This document shows positions 1 to 32,200 of a stretch of DNA of 64,000 nt, in pieces. The first letter of the stretch is position 1. Every line of letters starts with the position of its first letter. The notes under the pieces were generated by a model. It worked only from the letters and a program-made list of their open reading frames with translations, had not been told where the DNA came from and made no database searches. The stretch comes from Ciona intestinalis (taxonomy: Eukaryota > Chordata > Ascidiacea > Phlebobranchia > Cionidae), in NCBI RefSeq assembly GCF_000224145.3, contig NC_020166.2:1429966-1493965 (forward strand), given 5' to 3'. The translations under genes and the position numbers were made by a program.

Positions 1-2013
1 AGTATAAACATGAATAACAAGCGTAGGTACCCAAAATCTATTGGCACAGTATCAACATAGTTGAATACCAAATTTGTTAAAATCAAAGGCTATATAAAAA
101 GTATTACAACATCGCATTAAAATTCCTTAGCGTTTCAAAAGCACGAGACCGCCAGAGTAGAGTTATAGGTTGAGTGGTTTTGAAAAGGTTTAAATGTCCC
201 ATGTACTTGAACGCTCAATGCAACGTCTGGTAACTTCATCATTATTTACCAGTTGGTATTTTAACCGCATAAAAAACAGTCTTAAATAAGGGTGAACAAA
301 TAAGTCACATTCATTCAAGTTCATAAGTTTATGTCTTGTAACAAAATATTTATTCAGTTTCTATGAAATTTCACTCTAGCGCTTCTGTAGCCAAAAACAA
401 ACTCAATAAATCTAAGAAGAACATAATACATACGATTACCGATGCACAGGTAGACAAACAAACTGTTTACACCCAACTAAAAAGGGGTATTTTGCTTGTA
501 AAACTGTGTTTTAAACCCTTGCTTTTTTCTGGCATTTTAAGCAGAAACCACGTGCATTCAAAAGTTTTCAGCTCGAACAAGTCCAGGCTTGCCTGCTCAA
601 GTGCCGGCCTAGTTAGTTTGTTTTTATAAGCTGGTCGAGATAGGACATGTATGCAACAATATATGCAAGGGTAAACGAGAAATTCCGTTAGCATATAATA
701 TCCCATATACATCCAAATCATATTTTAAACATTTTTTATCAAAACTTGTGTTATAATCGTGTTTTTATCAACTCTATTTTTAGAGCAGTGGTGATATATG
801 GTTCTGTATATATAAGCGTTTACATAGGTAAAGCTCTAAATTAGCGACGTAGAACTGAAGGAACATACAATACACACAGTCTAACGCAGGCAGTTTTTAA
901 AATACCTTGGGGAGCATTATAAGGGGGAATTCCCCGGTATATTCACCGACAAATACGTAACGACTGCGGATCAAATTTCCATTCCTTCGCACATTTTTGA
1001 TGTCAATAAAACAATTGGCACCAAAAAGCTGTTTTAATTTCACAGCTGCTGCTGGAGAGTTTGGAAAGTAAAAGCATCAGATACAACCGTGTTTTAATGA
1101 CGGTGGGATTATAAACAATCATCTCTTCGCTATGTTAATTTAATTCGACCTTCGTTCTTTTTATCCGAAAGATAAAAACGAAATTTTACTGCAATAGAAT
1201 TTAACCTAGAAAACGCCTTGGACAAATATATAGAACCCTACTTAAAACTCACTCAATCATTTGTTTCCTTGAAAGTCTTGGCTCAAATATTGCTCTCGCA
1301 CGCCCCCTGACGTAAGGACATTGACATGAAGCTCCGCCGCTTAGAACGCATTATTTATTAACAATTATCAAAAGTAGGTTTCGCAAGAAAAAAGTAGAAT
1401 AAAGATAGACAAAGAAACGACAAAGAAAGAGATACACCAACCTAAACGAAGTTACTTTGGCACCACTGCGCATGTGCAGTGTACATCGACATTCGCGATA
1501 ATACTCGTTAACGTCTATGTGGGAAAATGAACATAAACGAAGCGCGGGTAATAATAACTACGAAACAATATGATTTCACGTTAAAACGGGCATACGGTGA
1601 CCGTTTGTTTAATAATTGTGACGTAATGAATTATAACAATGGTGATGGAGGAGCTGTGTTGATGACGTCAACGTCCATATTGCTTGTGTTGGAGTTCTGT
1701 CGAGATAAATCGGTGTTTCGGTTCGAAATGTCGGTTCTGTGGGAAATTGAAGTTAGTTTGAATATTTAAATAAGATGGGACATTCACTTTTATCCTCCCG
1801 TTGGTGGTGAACAAAGAATATTTACAAAATTTTATAACACGTTTCCTTAAAATGGTACATTGTCTTTTCTTAATTGTCAGTACCAAAGGAAAGTACAAAA
1901 AAACAACCAAATACCAAGTTACATCTGTCAACTTGTTAGTGGGTACGAGGTGTATGAAGCAGAACACTCGTGTTATACTGACTGTCATGGCCCCGTCACC
2001 CGAGGATAAATAA
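1..2013. other. Non-coding stretch beyond the 3' end of KDM5
   Basis: No gene could be supported here; open frames are short and carry no recognisable domain. About 1775-1850 resembles a decayed fragment of the abundant inverted-repeat element found elsewhere in the window, and about 1945-2020 matches the SINE-like repeat that recurs near 3010 and 41770. A terminal KDM5 exon or 3' untranslated sequence may lie here but was not identified. The interval 1440-1680 has a small cluster of NRF1-like and CRE-like motifs. Confidence 0.5.
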
Positions 2014-24399
<22,386 letters not shown>

Positions 24400-25695
24400 A
24401 TGACCCAGCAAGGTGAAGTTACCGCACAAAGTCAGTCTTCCAACAACAACAGGTATCAATTACTTTTATAATACAACTCAATCTACATGTTTTACCAATG
24501 TTATATTATACATGCTGCCAATCAATTGCCTGCACATTTTACCCAACTCTGCAACTCAATCTGCATGATTATAAAATTGATATTACATATACTATATCTA
24601 TTTAACTGGCCAAATATCTATGTACCATTATTTAAATAGTTTTGGTTTAGTTCATATTAATGCATAACAAATGCTATCCTTCTGCTCTTCTATTTCAACT
24701 GGCTACGTAAAGTTAAAAATGGCACTAAACAAATGTACTCTTATAGTCGCAATTGACTGGTAATTAATTTTTTTTGCAGATACATCCTCCCTGTGAAAAT
24801 GCCTCAATCTGAAAATTCGTCGAGTTTAATTGGACAAACAGAAATGATGGTCACGACATCTGATGCTGATACTTTTAAACACTTCACATGTGGCGCTGGT
24901 TCTTCCTTAATCAACGTTATCATTACTTTTCCTGTCAATAAGCTCATGTTTCGCCAACAGTTGTACGGGTTTCGAACTCCCAAAGCACTTGGCCAACTAT
25001 GGAGAGAAGGGTTTGTGAATCTGTATAGAGGTTTGTTGCCACCTCTGGTACAGAAGTCTTCTTCTACTGCAATCATGTTTGGACTTTACAACCACTTTCA
25101 TCATGTATTAGTGAACGATTTTAACTTTAGTTTGTTTAATGCAACATTGGTGGCATCTATGTGTGCTGGTACTTGCGAGGCTACTTTGGTTCCATTTGAA
25201 AGAATACAGACTCTACTTTTGGATCCAAAGCACCATAATACATTCAGGAATTCATACCATGCATTCTCATCACTATATGTCAACTATTCAATGAAGGAAT
25301 ACTTCAGGGGAACTACAGCTGTCTTGTATCGCAACGGACCCTCAAGTGTTATTTTCTTCACATTACGACACCCCATAAAAAATCGGTTACCAGACGCTGA
25401 CAAGAGTTCAGTCCAAAACTCCATCAATGACTTTATAAGTGGAGCTATGATCGGGGCAATGTGTAGCACCATATTTTACCCAGTGAACGTTGTAAAAGCG
25501 AGAATGCAGTCAAAGTTAGGTGGAGATTTTCCCTCCTTTTATTCAACCTTAAAAATAGTCTTCAGCGAGAGGAATTACAAAGTAAGAAAGTTGTACCGAG
25601 GCATGCATATTAATTTTGGCCGGTCTTTGCTCTCATGGGGAATAATTAACGCAGCCTATGAGTTTTTAATGGAAGTTTTTTACAAATCAAAATGA
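24400..25695 (+). CDS. SLC25A51: SLC25A51-like mitochondrial NAD+ carrier
   Basis: Two coding exons, 24400-24452 and 24780-25695, joined in phase 2, give 322 residues. The first exon adds MTQQGEVTAQSQSSNNN; the frame is also open from the ATG at 24799. Mitochondrial carrier repeats are visible: FPVNKLMFRQQLYGF...LYRGLLPPLVQK, VPFERIQTLL...YFRGT, and YPVNVVKARMQ...LYRG. The FRQQLYG and NLYRGLLPPLVQK segments closely match vertebrate SLC25A51/52 (MCART1/2), inner-membrane carriers that bring NAD+ into the matrix. Six transmembrane helices are expected. It lies head-to-head with KDM5 and 604 bases upstream of DIS3. Another SLC25 subfamily is possible but less likely. Confidence 0.9.
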
Positions 25696-25977
25696 AGTCC
25701 GATAAATTTTCGAAATAGGAAATTGTTCGATTTTTCTTATATGTCTTTCATAGATATGTATGTACTATGTATCACTGTTCTGTTTACAGCAGTGTGAACG
25801 TTTGACTGTTGTTATATTAGGAAAGTATATAGTTACGTTAAAAAGACTACGTACCTATGTTAGTTGTGTTCCGTATATAAATGTATTCGTTGTAATTTAT
25901 TTAATTTTATATCAAAGCAACTGGTATAGCAAGGTGTTAAAAGGCTTTTTATTTAAGCATTATGCAATTAAAACATA

Positions 25978-25983
25978 AATAAA
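25978..25983 (+). promoter_or_regulatory. Poly(A) signal AATAAA after the SLC25A51-like gene
   Basis: Canonical hexamer 282 bases after the stop codon. It supports a separate 3' end before DIS3. Confidence 0.6.
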
Positions 25984-26253
25984 AACACTCTTATTATGTT
26001 TGTGCATATGAGCTAAATATAAATTGTGGCGTAATGTATTATGTTTTGTCAACAGCAAATCTTTATTCTCAATGTTTATAACAATAATGAAGACACTGTT
26101 TTTTGTTCAAAAATGTGTTTTCGTTACAAAGTCCACTTTTTATATTGATTTATCTATTGCATAATGTTGCAAGCATTGCTTGAGTTATTTGTGTTATTCA
26201 TTTTTAATTTCATAACTATAAAGATCATGCTGTGACAGTTGAACTTTTTCGAC

Positions 26254-26255
26254 AG
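26254..26255 (+). promoter_or_regulatory. Possible splice or trans-splice acceptor upstream of DIS3
   Basis: The sequence gaactttttcgacag, a pyrimidine tract ending in AG, lies 44 bases before the DIS3 ATG. It could accept a spliced leader or a 5' untranslated exon. Confidence 0.35.
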
Positions 26256-26299
26256 ATTTAAGGTCTTTAATTAGTAGCTTTTGTTAACATTGGAAAAAA

Positions 26300-29062
26300 A
26301 TGCTGAAATCAAAAGTTATAATGGTAAAGACCAGGTCTGGAAAGATACTTAAAATTGTGCGCGAGCATTATCTAAGAGATGACATTGATAATGGTTTGTT
26401 TGGAGGCAAGTTAGACCAACACCCTGAGCTGCAAAACGATCTTGTTTCATCAGAGCACTTTTTAATCCCAGATACCAATGTTGTGCTACATCAGATGGAT
26501 GTTCTTGAACATAGTTGTATTATGAATGTGATCATGCTACAAACTGTGTTGCACGAGGTGAAGCACAGATCTTCCCCTGTTTATAAGAGGATCAAGTCAT
26601 TGTGTGCAAACCCAGATAAAAAGTTTTTTGTTTTCACCAACGAACATTGCATTGACACTTACAGTGCTCGTGTGAAAGGAGAATCCACGAATGACATGAA
26701 CGACAGGCTGATTAGAATTGCTGCTAAGTATTATGATAAATGTTTAAAGGATCGTAACCAGACTGCTGTTCTGGTCACAAATGACAGAGCTAACTGTGCA
26801 TTGGCAAAGAAGGAAGGGTTAGATGCTCTTACTATTGAGCAGTATGTAAAGAATATTGTTGGGTATCCAGAACTTCTGGATAAATTAGCTAAGGCTGATG
26901 AAGCTATTGAAGTCGACAAGTCTATCTCTTACCCTGAGCATTTGAAACTCTCACAGGTTCAAGCTGGGGTGAAATCTGGGAAGTTTTTTCAAGGCAAGCT
27001 TGGAATAAGTAGAGAGAACTATCTGGAAGGAAAGATTATCACACATGGTGAGGATGGGAAGGAAATTCTTATTCAAGGTCGTCTTAATTTGAACCGTGCA
27101 GTTCATGAAGATGTGGTTGCCGTAGAGATGCTGCCTGAGGATCAATGGTCAAATCCTAGCGGGGTGATACTGGATGTTACTGTGCAGCCTGGGGCAGAAA
27201 TTACTGATTCAGAGAAGAAGAAATCATCGGGTGTTCCTACTGGTAAAGTGGTTGGTATAATTAAGAGAAGTTGGAGACCTTACTGTGGGATCTTGGAAAG
27301 CTTTGGCAGCCCAGAGATGACAAGGCATTTGTTTACACCAGCGGAAAAAAGGATTCCTAGAATTAGGATTGAGACGAGGCAAGCAAAGACTTTGATTGGA
27401 CAAAGAATTGTAGTCGCTATAGACTCGTGGCCGCGGTTTTCAAAATACCCACAAGGCCACTTTGTTAAAGCTTTGGGTAGTGTAGGTGACAAAGACACTG
27501 AAAATGAGGTTTTGTTGCTTGAGCACGATGTGGCACATGAACCTTTCTCCCAAGCTGTGCTTAACTGTCTGCCTCCTTCTGATTGGTCAATACCAAAGGA
27601 AGAGTTTGCAGTTCGTGAAGATTTTCGTGACCTTCCAATTTGTAGTGTTGACCCCCCAGGTTGTACAGATATTGATGATTGTTTACATCACAAAGACCTT
27701 GGTGATGGCACAGTAGAAGTGGGAGTTCATATTGCAGATGTCACTCACTTTATAAGACCAGGAACTCCCATTGATAATGAAGCAGCAACCAGAGGTACTT
27801 CAGTTTACCTCTGTGATAAACGTATAGACATGGTTCCAGAGCTTCTGTCATCTAACTTGTGTTCCCTTCGTGACGATGGGGACAGATTGGCGTTCTCGTG
27901 CATTTGGATCATGAAGCCAAATGCTGAGATTGTGAGTACTCGCTTTTGTAAATCTGTCATCCGGTCAAAATCGTCAATGACATATGCGCAAGCCCAGATG
28001 CAAATTGATGACAAGACAGCTAAAGATCCTGTAACGATGGGACTTAGAGGGTTAAACAAGTTGGCAAAAATATTGAAGCATGACCGGATCGAAAAAGGTG
28101 CTTTATCTCTTTCATCCCCAGAAGTTCGTTTTCATGTTGATAGTGAAACTCATGACCCAATAGATTTGCAGAACAAAGAACTGAGAGATACTAATTCCAT
28201 GGTAGAGGAGTTTATGTTGCTTGCTAACTGCTCGGTGGCCAAGAAAATCCAGCAAGAGTTCCCAGAATGCGCTGTGCTGCGCCGTCACCCTGAACCTCCA
28301 CAGTCAAACTTTGATGTTTTTCTTAATGCTGCTAAAAGTAGAGGCCTTGAACTGAATGCTGCAACATCCAGGGACCTTGCTGTCTCTCTCGACCGAACAG
28401 AAGAACCAAAAGAAGGAATCCATTCTTACATTTCCACACTGCTGCGAATTCTAGCCACTCGGTGCATGATGCAAGCTGTATATTTCTGCAGTGGTTTGGA
28501 ATCAGATTTTCGACATTACGGCCTCGCTGCACCAATATACACCCACTTTACATCTCCAATTCGTCGTTACTCTGACATCATGGTTCACAGACTACTCGCT
28601 GCAAGCATAGGAGCTGACAAAACATTTTCAGAACTTTTAAACAAAACAGAAATCCAAAATGTTTGTAAAAACTTGAACTTTCGGCACCGTATGGCACAAT
28701 ATGCACAGCGCGCGTCTGTGGGATTACACACGCAGTTATTCTTTCGTAGCAAAGTAGTTCACGAAAGCGGTTACGTTATCTTTGTCCGTAAAAACGCAGT
28801 ACAAGTTCTAATACCAAAGTATGGCCTTGAAGGGACGGTTTTCATGGATAGAGATTTTGAAGGAAACACCACAGTTAATGCTGATGACTTGAAGTATATT
28901 GAGGATAAATGTGAAATTACTGTGCGTGGAGTTAAGCTGTGTGTCTTTGATGAAGTTACAGTTCAAATATCTCATGACGCAACTAATGTACAACACCAGA
29001 GGATAAACTTAAAACTTGTGCACCCGAAAATAAATGGAATAAGTATTCCAAGTTCTGTCTAA
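26300..29062 (+). CDS. DIS3: DIS3 (RRP44) exosome 3'-5' exoribonuclease/endonuclease
   Basis: Single uninterrupted frame of 920 residues; human DIS3 has about 958. It degrades RNA as the catalytic subunit of the nuclear exosome. The PIN endonuclease domain has its acidic residues at D58 (PDTN), E86 (LHEVK), D135 (NDMNDR) and D162 (TNDR). Cold-shock/S1-type OB domains follow, then the RNB domain with SVDPPGCTDIDD at about 449-460 carrying the catalytic aspartates. YTHFTSPIRRYSD and a C-terminal S1 domain complete the protein. The four PIN acids separate it from DIS3L, where they are lost. The cysteines of the N-terminal CR3 motif are absent: the stretch after HYLRDDI reads DNGLFGGKLDQ. No intron was found, unlike the many-exon vertebrate gene. 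Confidence 0.97.
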   Translation: MLKSKVIMVKTRSGKILKIVREHYLRDDIDNGLFGGKLDQHPELQNDLVSSEHFLIPDTNVVLHQMDVLEHSCIMNVIMLQTVLHEVKHRSSPVYKRIKSLCANPDKKFFVFTNEHCIDTYSARVKGESTNDMNDRLIRIAAKYYDKCLKDRNQTAVLVTNDRANCALAKKEGLDALTIEQYVKNIVGYPELLDKLAKADEAIEVDKSISYPEHLKLSQVQAGVKSGKFFQGKLGISRENYLEGKIITHGEDGKEILIQGRLNLNRAVHEDVVAVEMLPEDQWSNPSGVILDVTVQPGAEITDSEKKKSSGVPTGKVVGIIKRSWRPYCGILESFGSPEMTRHLFTPAEKRIPRIRIETRQAKTLIGQRIVVAIDSWPRFSKYPQGHFVKALGSVGDKDTENEVLLLEHDVAHEPFSQAVLNCLPPSDWSIPKEEFAVREDFRDLPICSVDPPGCTDIDDCLHHKDLGDGTVEVGVHIADVTHFIRPGTPIDNEAATRGTSVYLCDKRIDMVPELLSSNLCSLRDDGDRLAFSCIWIMKPNAEIVSTRFCKSVIRSKSSMTYAQAQMQIDDKTAKDPVTMGLRGLNKLAKILKHDRIEKGALSLSSPEVRFHVDSETHDPIDLQNKELRDTNSMVEEFMLLANCSVAKKIQQEFPECAVLRRHPEPPQSNFDVFLNAAKSRGLELNAATSRDLAVSLDRTEEPKEGIHSYISTLLRILATRCMMQAVYFCSGLESDFRHYGLAAPIYTHFTSPIRRYSDIMVHRLLAASIGADKTFSELLNKTEIQNVCKNLNFRHRMAQYAQRASVGLHTQLFFRSKVVHESGYVIFVRKNAVQVLIPKYGLEGTVFMDRDFEGNTTVNADDLKYIEDKCEITVRGVKLCVFDEVTVQISHDATNVQHQRINLKLVHPKINGISIPSSV

Positions 29063-29186
29063 TTTGGACTTCTGAGCAGTATGTGTTATAATACAATGCA
29101 GGACTGGGGGTATATTGTGGTTGTGGGCGCTAATTCCTTTTTATAATATCATGATTTTATATTGAAATTCAGCACATGCATAATGT

Positions 29187-29192
29187 AATAAA
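29187..29192 (+). promoter_or_regulatory. Poly(A) signal AATAAA between DIS3 and SEH1
   Basis: Canonical hexamer 125 bases after the DIS3 stop codon and 92 bases before the SEH1 ATG. It leaves almost no room for a separate SEH1 promoter. Confidence 0.6.
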
Positions 29193-29280
29193 ATACTTGC
29201 TTTTGCATTTCAAACTAAAATTTTTTTGCTAAAATCCACCACACTGCCTTTATTAAACCACTGCTTAAATTCCAGTTCTT

Positions 29281-29282
29281 AG
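29281..29282 (+). promoter_or_regulatory. Acceptor-like AG immediately before the SEH1 ATG
   Basis: The string ttccagttcttag ends one base before the start codon at 29284. An acceptor this close to an ATG without an upstream exon is what spliced-leader trans-splicing gives in Ciona. Another AG lies at 29274-29275. Confidence 0.5.
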
Positions 29283-29283
29283 A

Positions 29284-32200
29284 ATGGATAGTACCAAGGA
29301 TTATTTAGCAAAAAAACTTAATTCTGACCACCAAGATTTAATTCATGACATTTCATTTGATTTATTTGGCAAAAGATTTGCAACGTGTTCAAGTGACCAA
29401 TGTGTACAGGTAGGGGGATTTGTTTTTATAATTTGAATTTGATAACATTGTATTCTATATAGGTGAGTTCTTGTCGAAACTTGGGTTTAGGCAGATTTGG
29501 CCAATTACCCCAGCCGACCAAGGAGTTTTTAACAATATTGCTGGCAGTAATTATGTTTTAAATATTGCAAGCTATATTGGGCACCTTAATTTAGTAGTTG
29601 CAATATCATATACTCATATACTGTTGTGGGTGAATTTACTTAACTAAAATTTCTCCAACCAACCCAGTGGTCACTGATAGGTTGTTCGAATTGTCAGCCA
29701 TAGAGAAAAAGGAAAATAATTACCTACAAAGTTACAGTTGCCATAAAATCTCTGTTAGACTTTGGTTTTGTATTATATATATATACATATTTTATATATT
29801 TATTGAAATAGTAACAGTTCAAAAAGTAAAATTACTACTTACTTTAACATTGTACTACTGCTGTTACAGGTTTGGGATTTAGATGAAAATGGAGATTGGC
29901 AGAAAACTGCTTGTTGGAAGACACATAGCGGATCAGTATGGAAAGTAACATGGGCACACCCACAGTTTGGACAAGTATTGGCTACTTGTTCGTTTGATAA
30001 GACTGCTTGTATATGGGAGGAAAGAGGTATCAAGTGTTTTAATACAGCTTTATTATAATGTACTGCTTATAATAAAATAATGAAAACTTATTTTATCTTT
30101 TCGATTGTGGTAGCGACGATTTAGAAATATATAGTTTCCTAACCAGTGGGATACAGCTTTATTATGAAGCACTGCTTGCTTTCTAACCAATGATATACAG
30201 ACTCCTGGTTATTAGCAGTTTTAACCAGTTCATAGCTGTACTGGTGGAATTCAACTTTATTTTAATGCGGCAATACATAATTGCTACAGCCTAATTACCT
30301 AACTAGTAGGGGTACTGATTTGATGATGAAAGGGTTGTGAAATTACTAAGAAGGATCTTCCATTTGTCCAAGTATTATGGAATTCTTGAATATAAAAAAA
30401 AGAAATTGGAAATTTATACGTTGTTAACATGTTCGAAATTTTTTTTACAGTTGTTGAAAATGCCTCAAACAAAGTTGAACATATATGGGTGAGTGTGGAA
30501 CGCTAGGAAAAATTAGAAAATAATATCTTGAACCTAAATCTTTTATTTCTCACCTCAGGTAAACAAAGCAAACCTTGTTGACAGCAGAAGTTTCGTTAAA
30601 GATGTCAAGTTTGCCCCAAAGCATTTAGGTCTTCAACTGGTGGGTAGGAGTGATTTGCAAAACATATCTGCACAATATAAAATGTATTTTAGAACAACCT
30701 TTACGGGTTCAGTGCCCGACACTGGTACCATTTATGTATGTTCCTTGGCATGACACTTTAAGGACATTACCCCAACGCAGTGGACCCTAATTTGTAGAAT
30801 TTTGGGTATTTCACTTGCATAGAATAGTAACAAAGTCCTAAAGCACAAGTCCCCTAAAATTATAATTCAGTAACCCACTTACCTAGGCTACCTGCTCAGA
30901 GAAAGGAGTTGTTCGAATATATGAAGCTCCTGATGAGATGAATCTAACACAGTGGTCGATGCAGGACCAAGTGGAATGTAAAATATCATGCTCATGTATT
31001 TCATGGAACCCATCCACGTATGTAACTTTGTCTCTAAAAATATAATGATAAAGAGTATCATCTGTATTTCTATTTTATTCTAAATGGGTGAGGTCCTACA
31101 GCATGACACGCCATTAAACATTTTTTGGGCCAGAATTACCCGAAACCCAGGGTGTTTACACCCACTGGATTGAAGTAATATTTTAGTGTCTTTTTCACAC
31201 ATGTCTATTGGTATCATTATCGTAACTCAGATTGTTTGGTTACAAGGACTAGAGGCAGAGTAGCTCACCAGTAACACTATGCCAAGACCCTGGTTATTGG
31301 CTTTAAAGTGGTCACCAAACTTAACTACTCAGTGCCAGTTAATGCTAATTAACACAATATATATGACAGGTCACCAAACTTAGTCTACTTAGTTGCTAAC
31401 GTTCACACTCACAGTATATATCTCACATTGCTTTATATACCCAGGTACAGATACCACAGCCCTATGATAGCAGTTGGTAGTGATGATTCAAATTCTTCAA
31501 GTGGAGGAAAAGTTTTTATTCTTCAGTATAACGACACTGTAAGGTGAGGTTTTGGTATATTGGTAATTCTGACAAAGGGTTTAGGCCGAATAACCCCGAC
31601 CCCCAGACCAGAATGCTGCAACTCATCGGTAAACATTGCTCAAACTGGGTTTGAGCGATGTCATTTAAGTGTCTTCCCCAAAGACACTTAGACATTTAGT
31701 TTTTCTTTGGTACCGATATAATCAACTAACCACTGGGCCACGGCACAGACGATACCATTGGATATCATTAACAAAAATCTCAAGCCATTTACATTGGTAT
31801 AACACCAGGCCATTTACATTTCTCCTACTTTAACTTACTCTTGGTAAATTGATGTCATTTGTTCCTACAGGGATTGGATTAAGATTTCCACCATAATGAT
31901 TATAACTGACCCAGTTAGTGACGTCTCATTTGCTCCAAACCCTGCGTTAAAATATCACAGATTAGCTGTTGCTTCAAAGGATCTTCATATTTTCCATCTT
32001 AAACCAATGAAGTAAGTACAATTACTATTTAACTGTTCATAATGGCAATTTCAAAATGGCATAGTACCTTGCCTGGAATAGAAAATACGTTTATTTGTAC
32101 ATCGTATCATAATTTAATGAGCCAGATGCCACATACAATCGTTAGTTTACTACGTAAATTTAACCTATGTTTTTGGTACATGTAATAGCATGTAGTTTAA

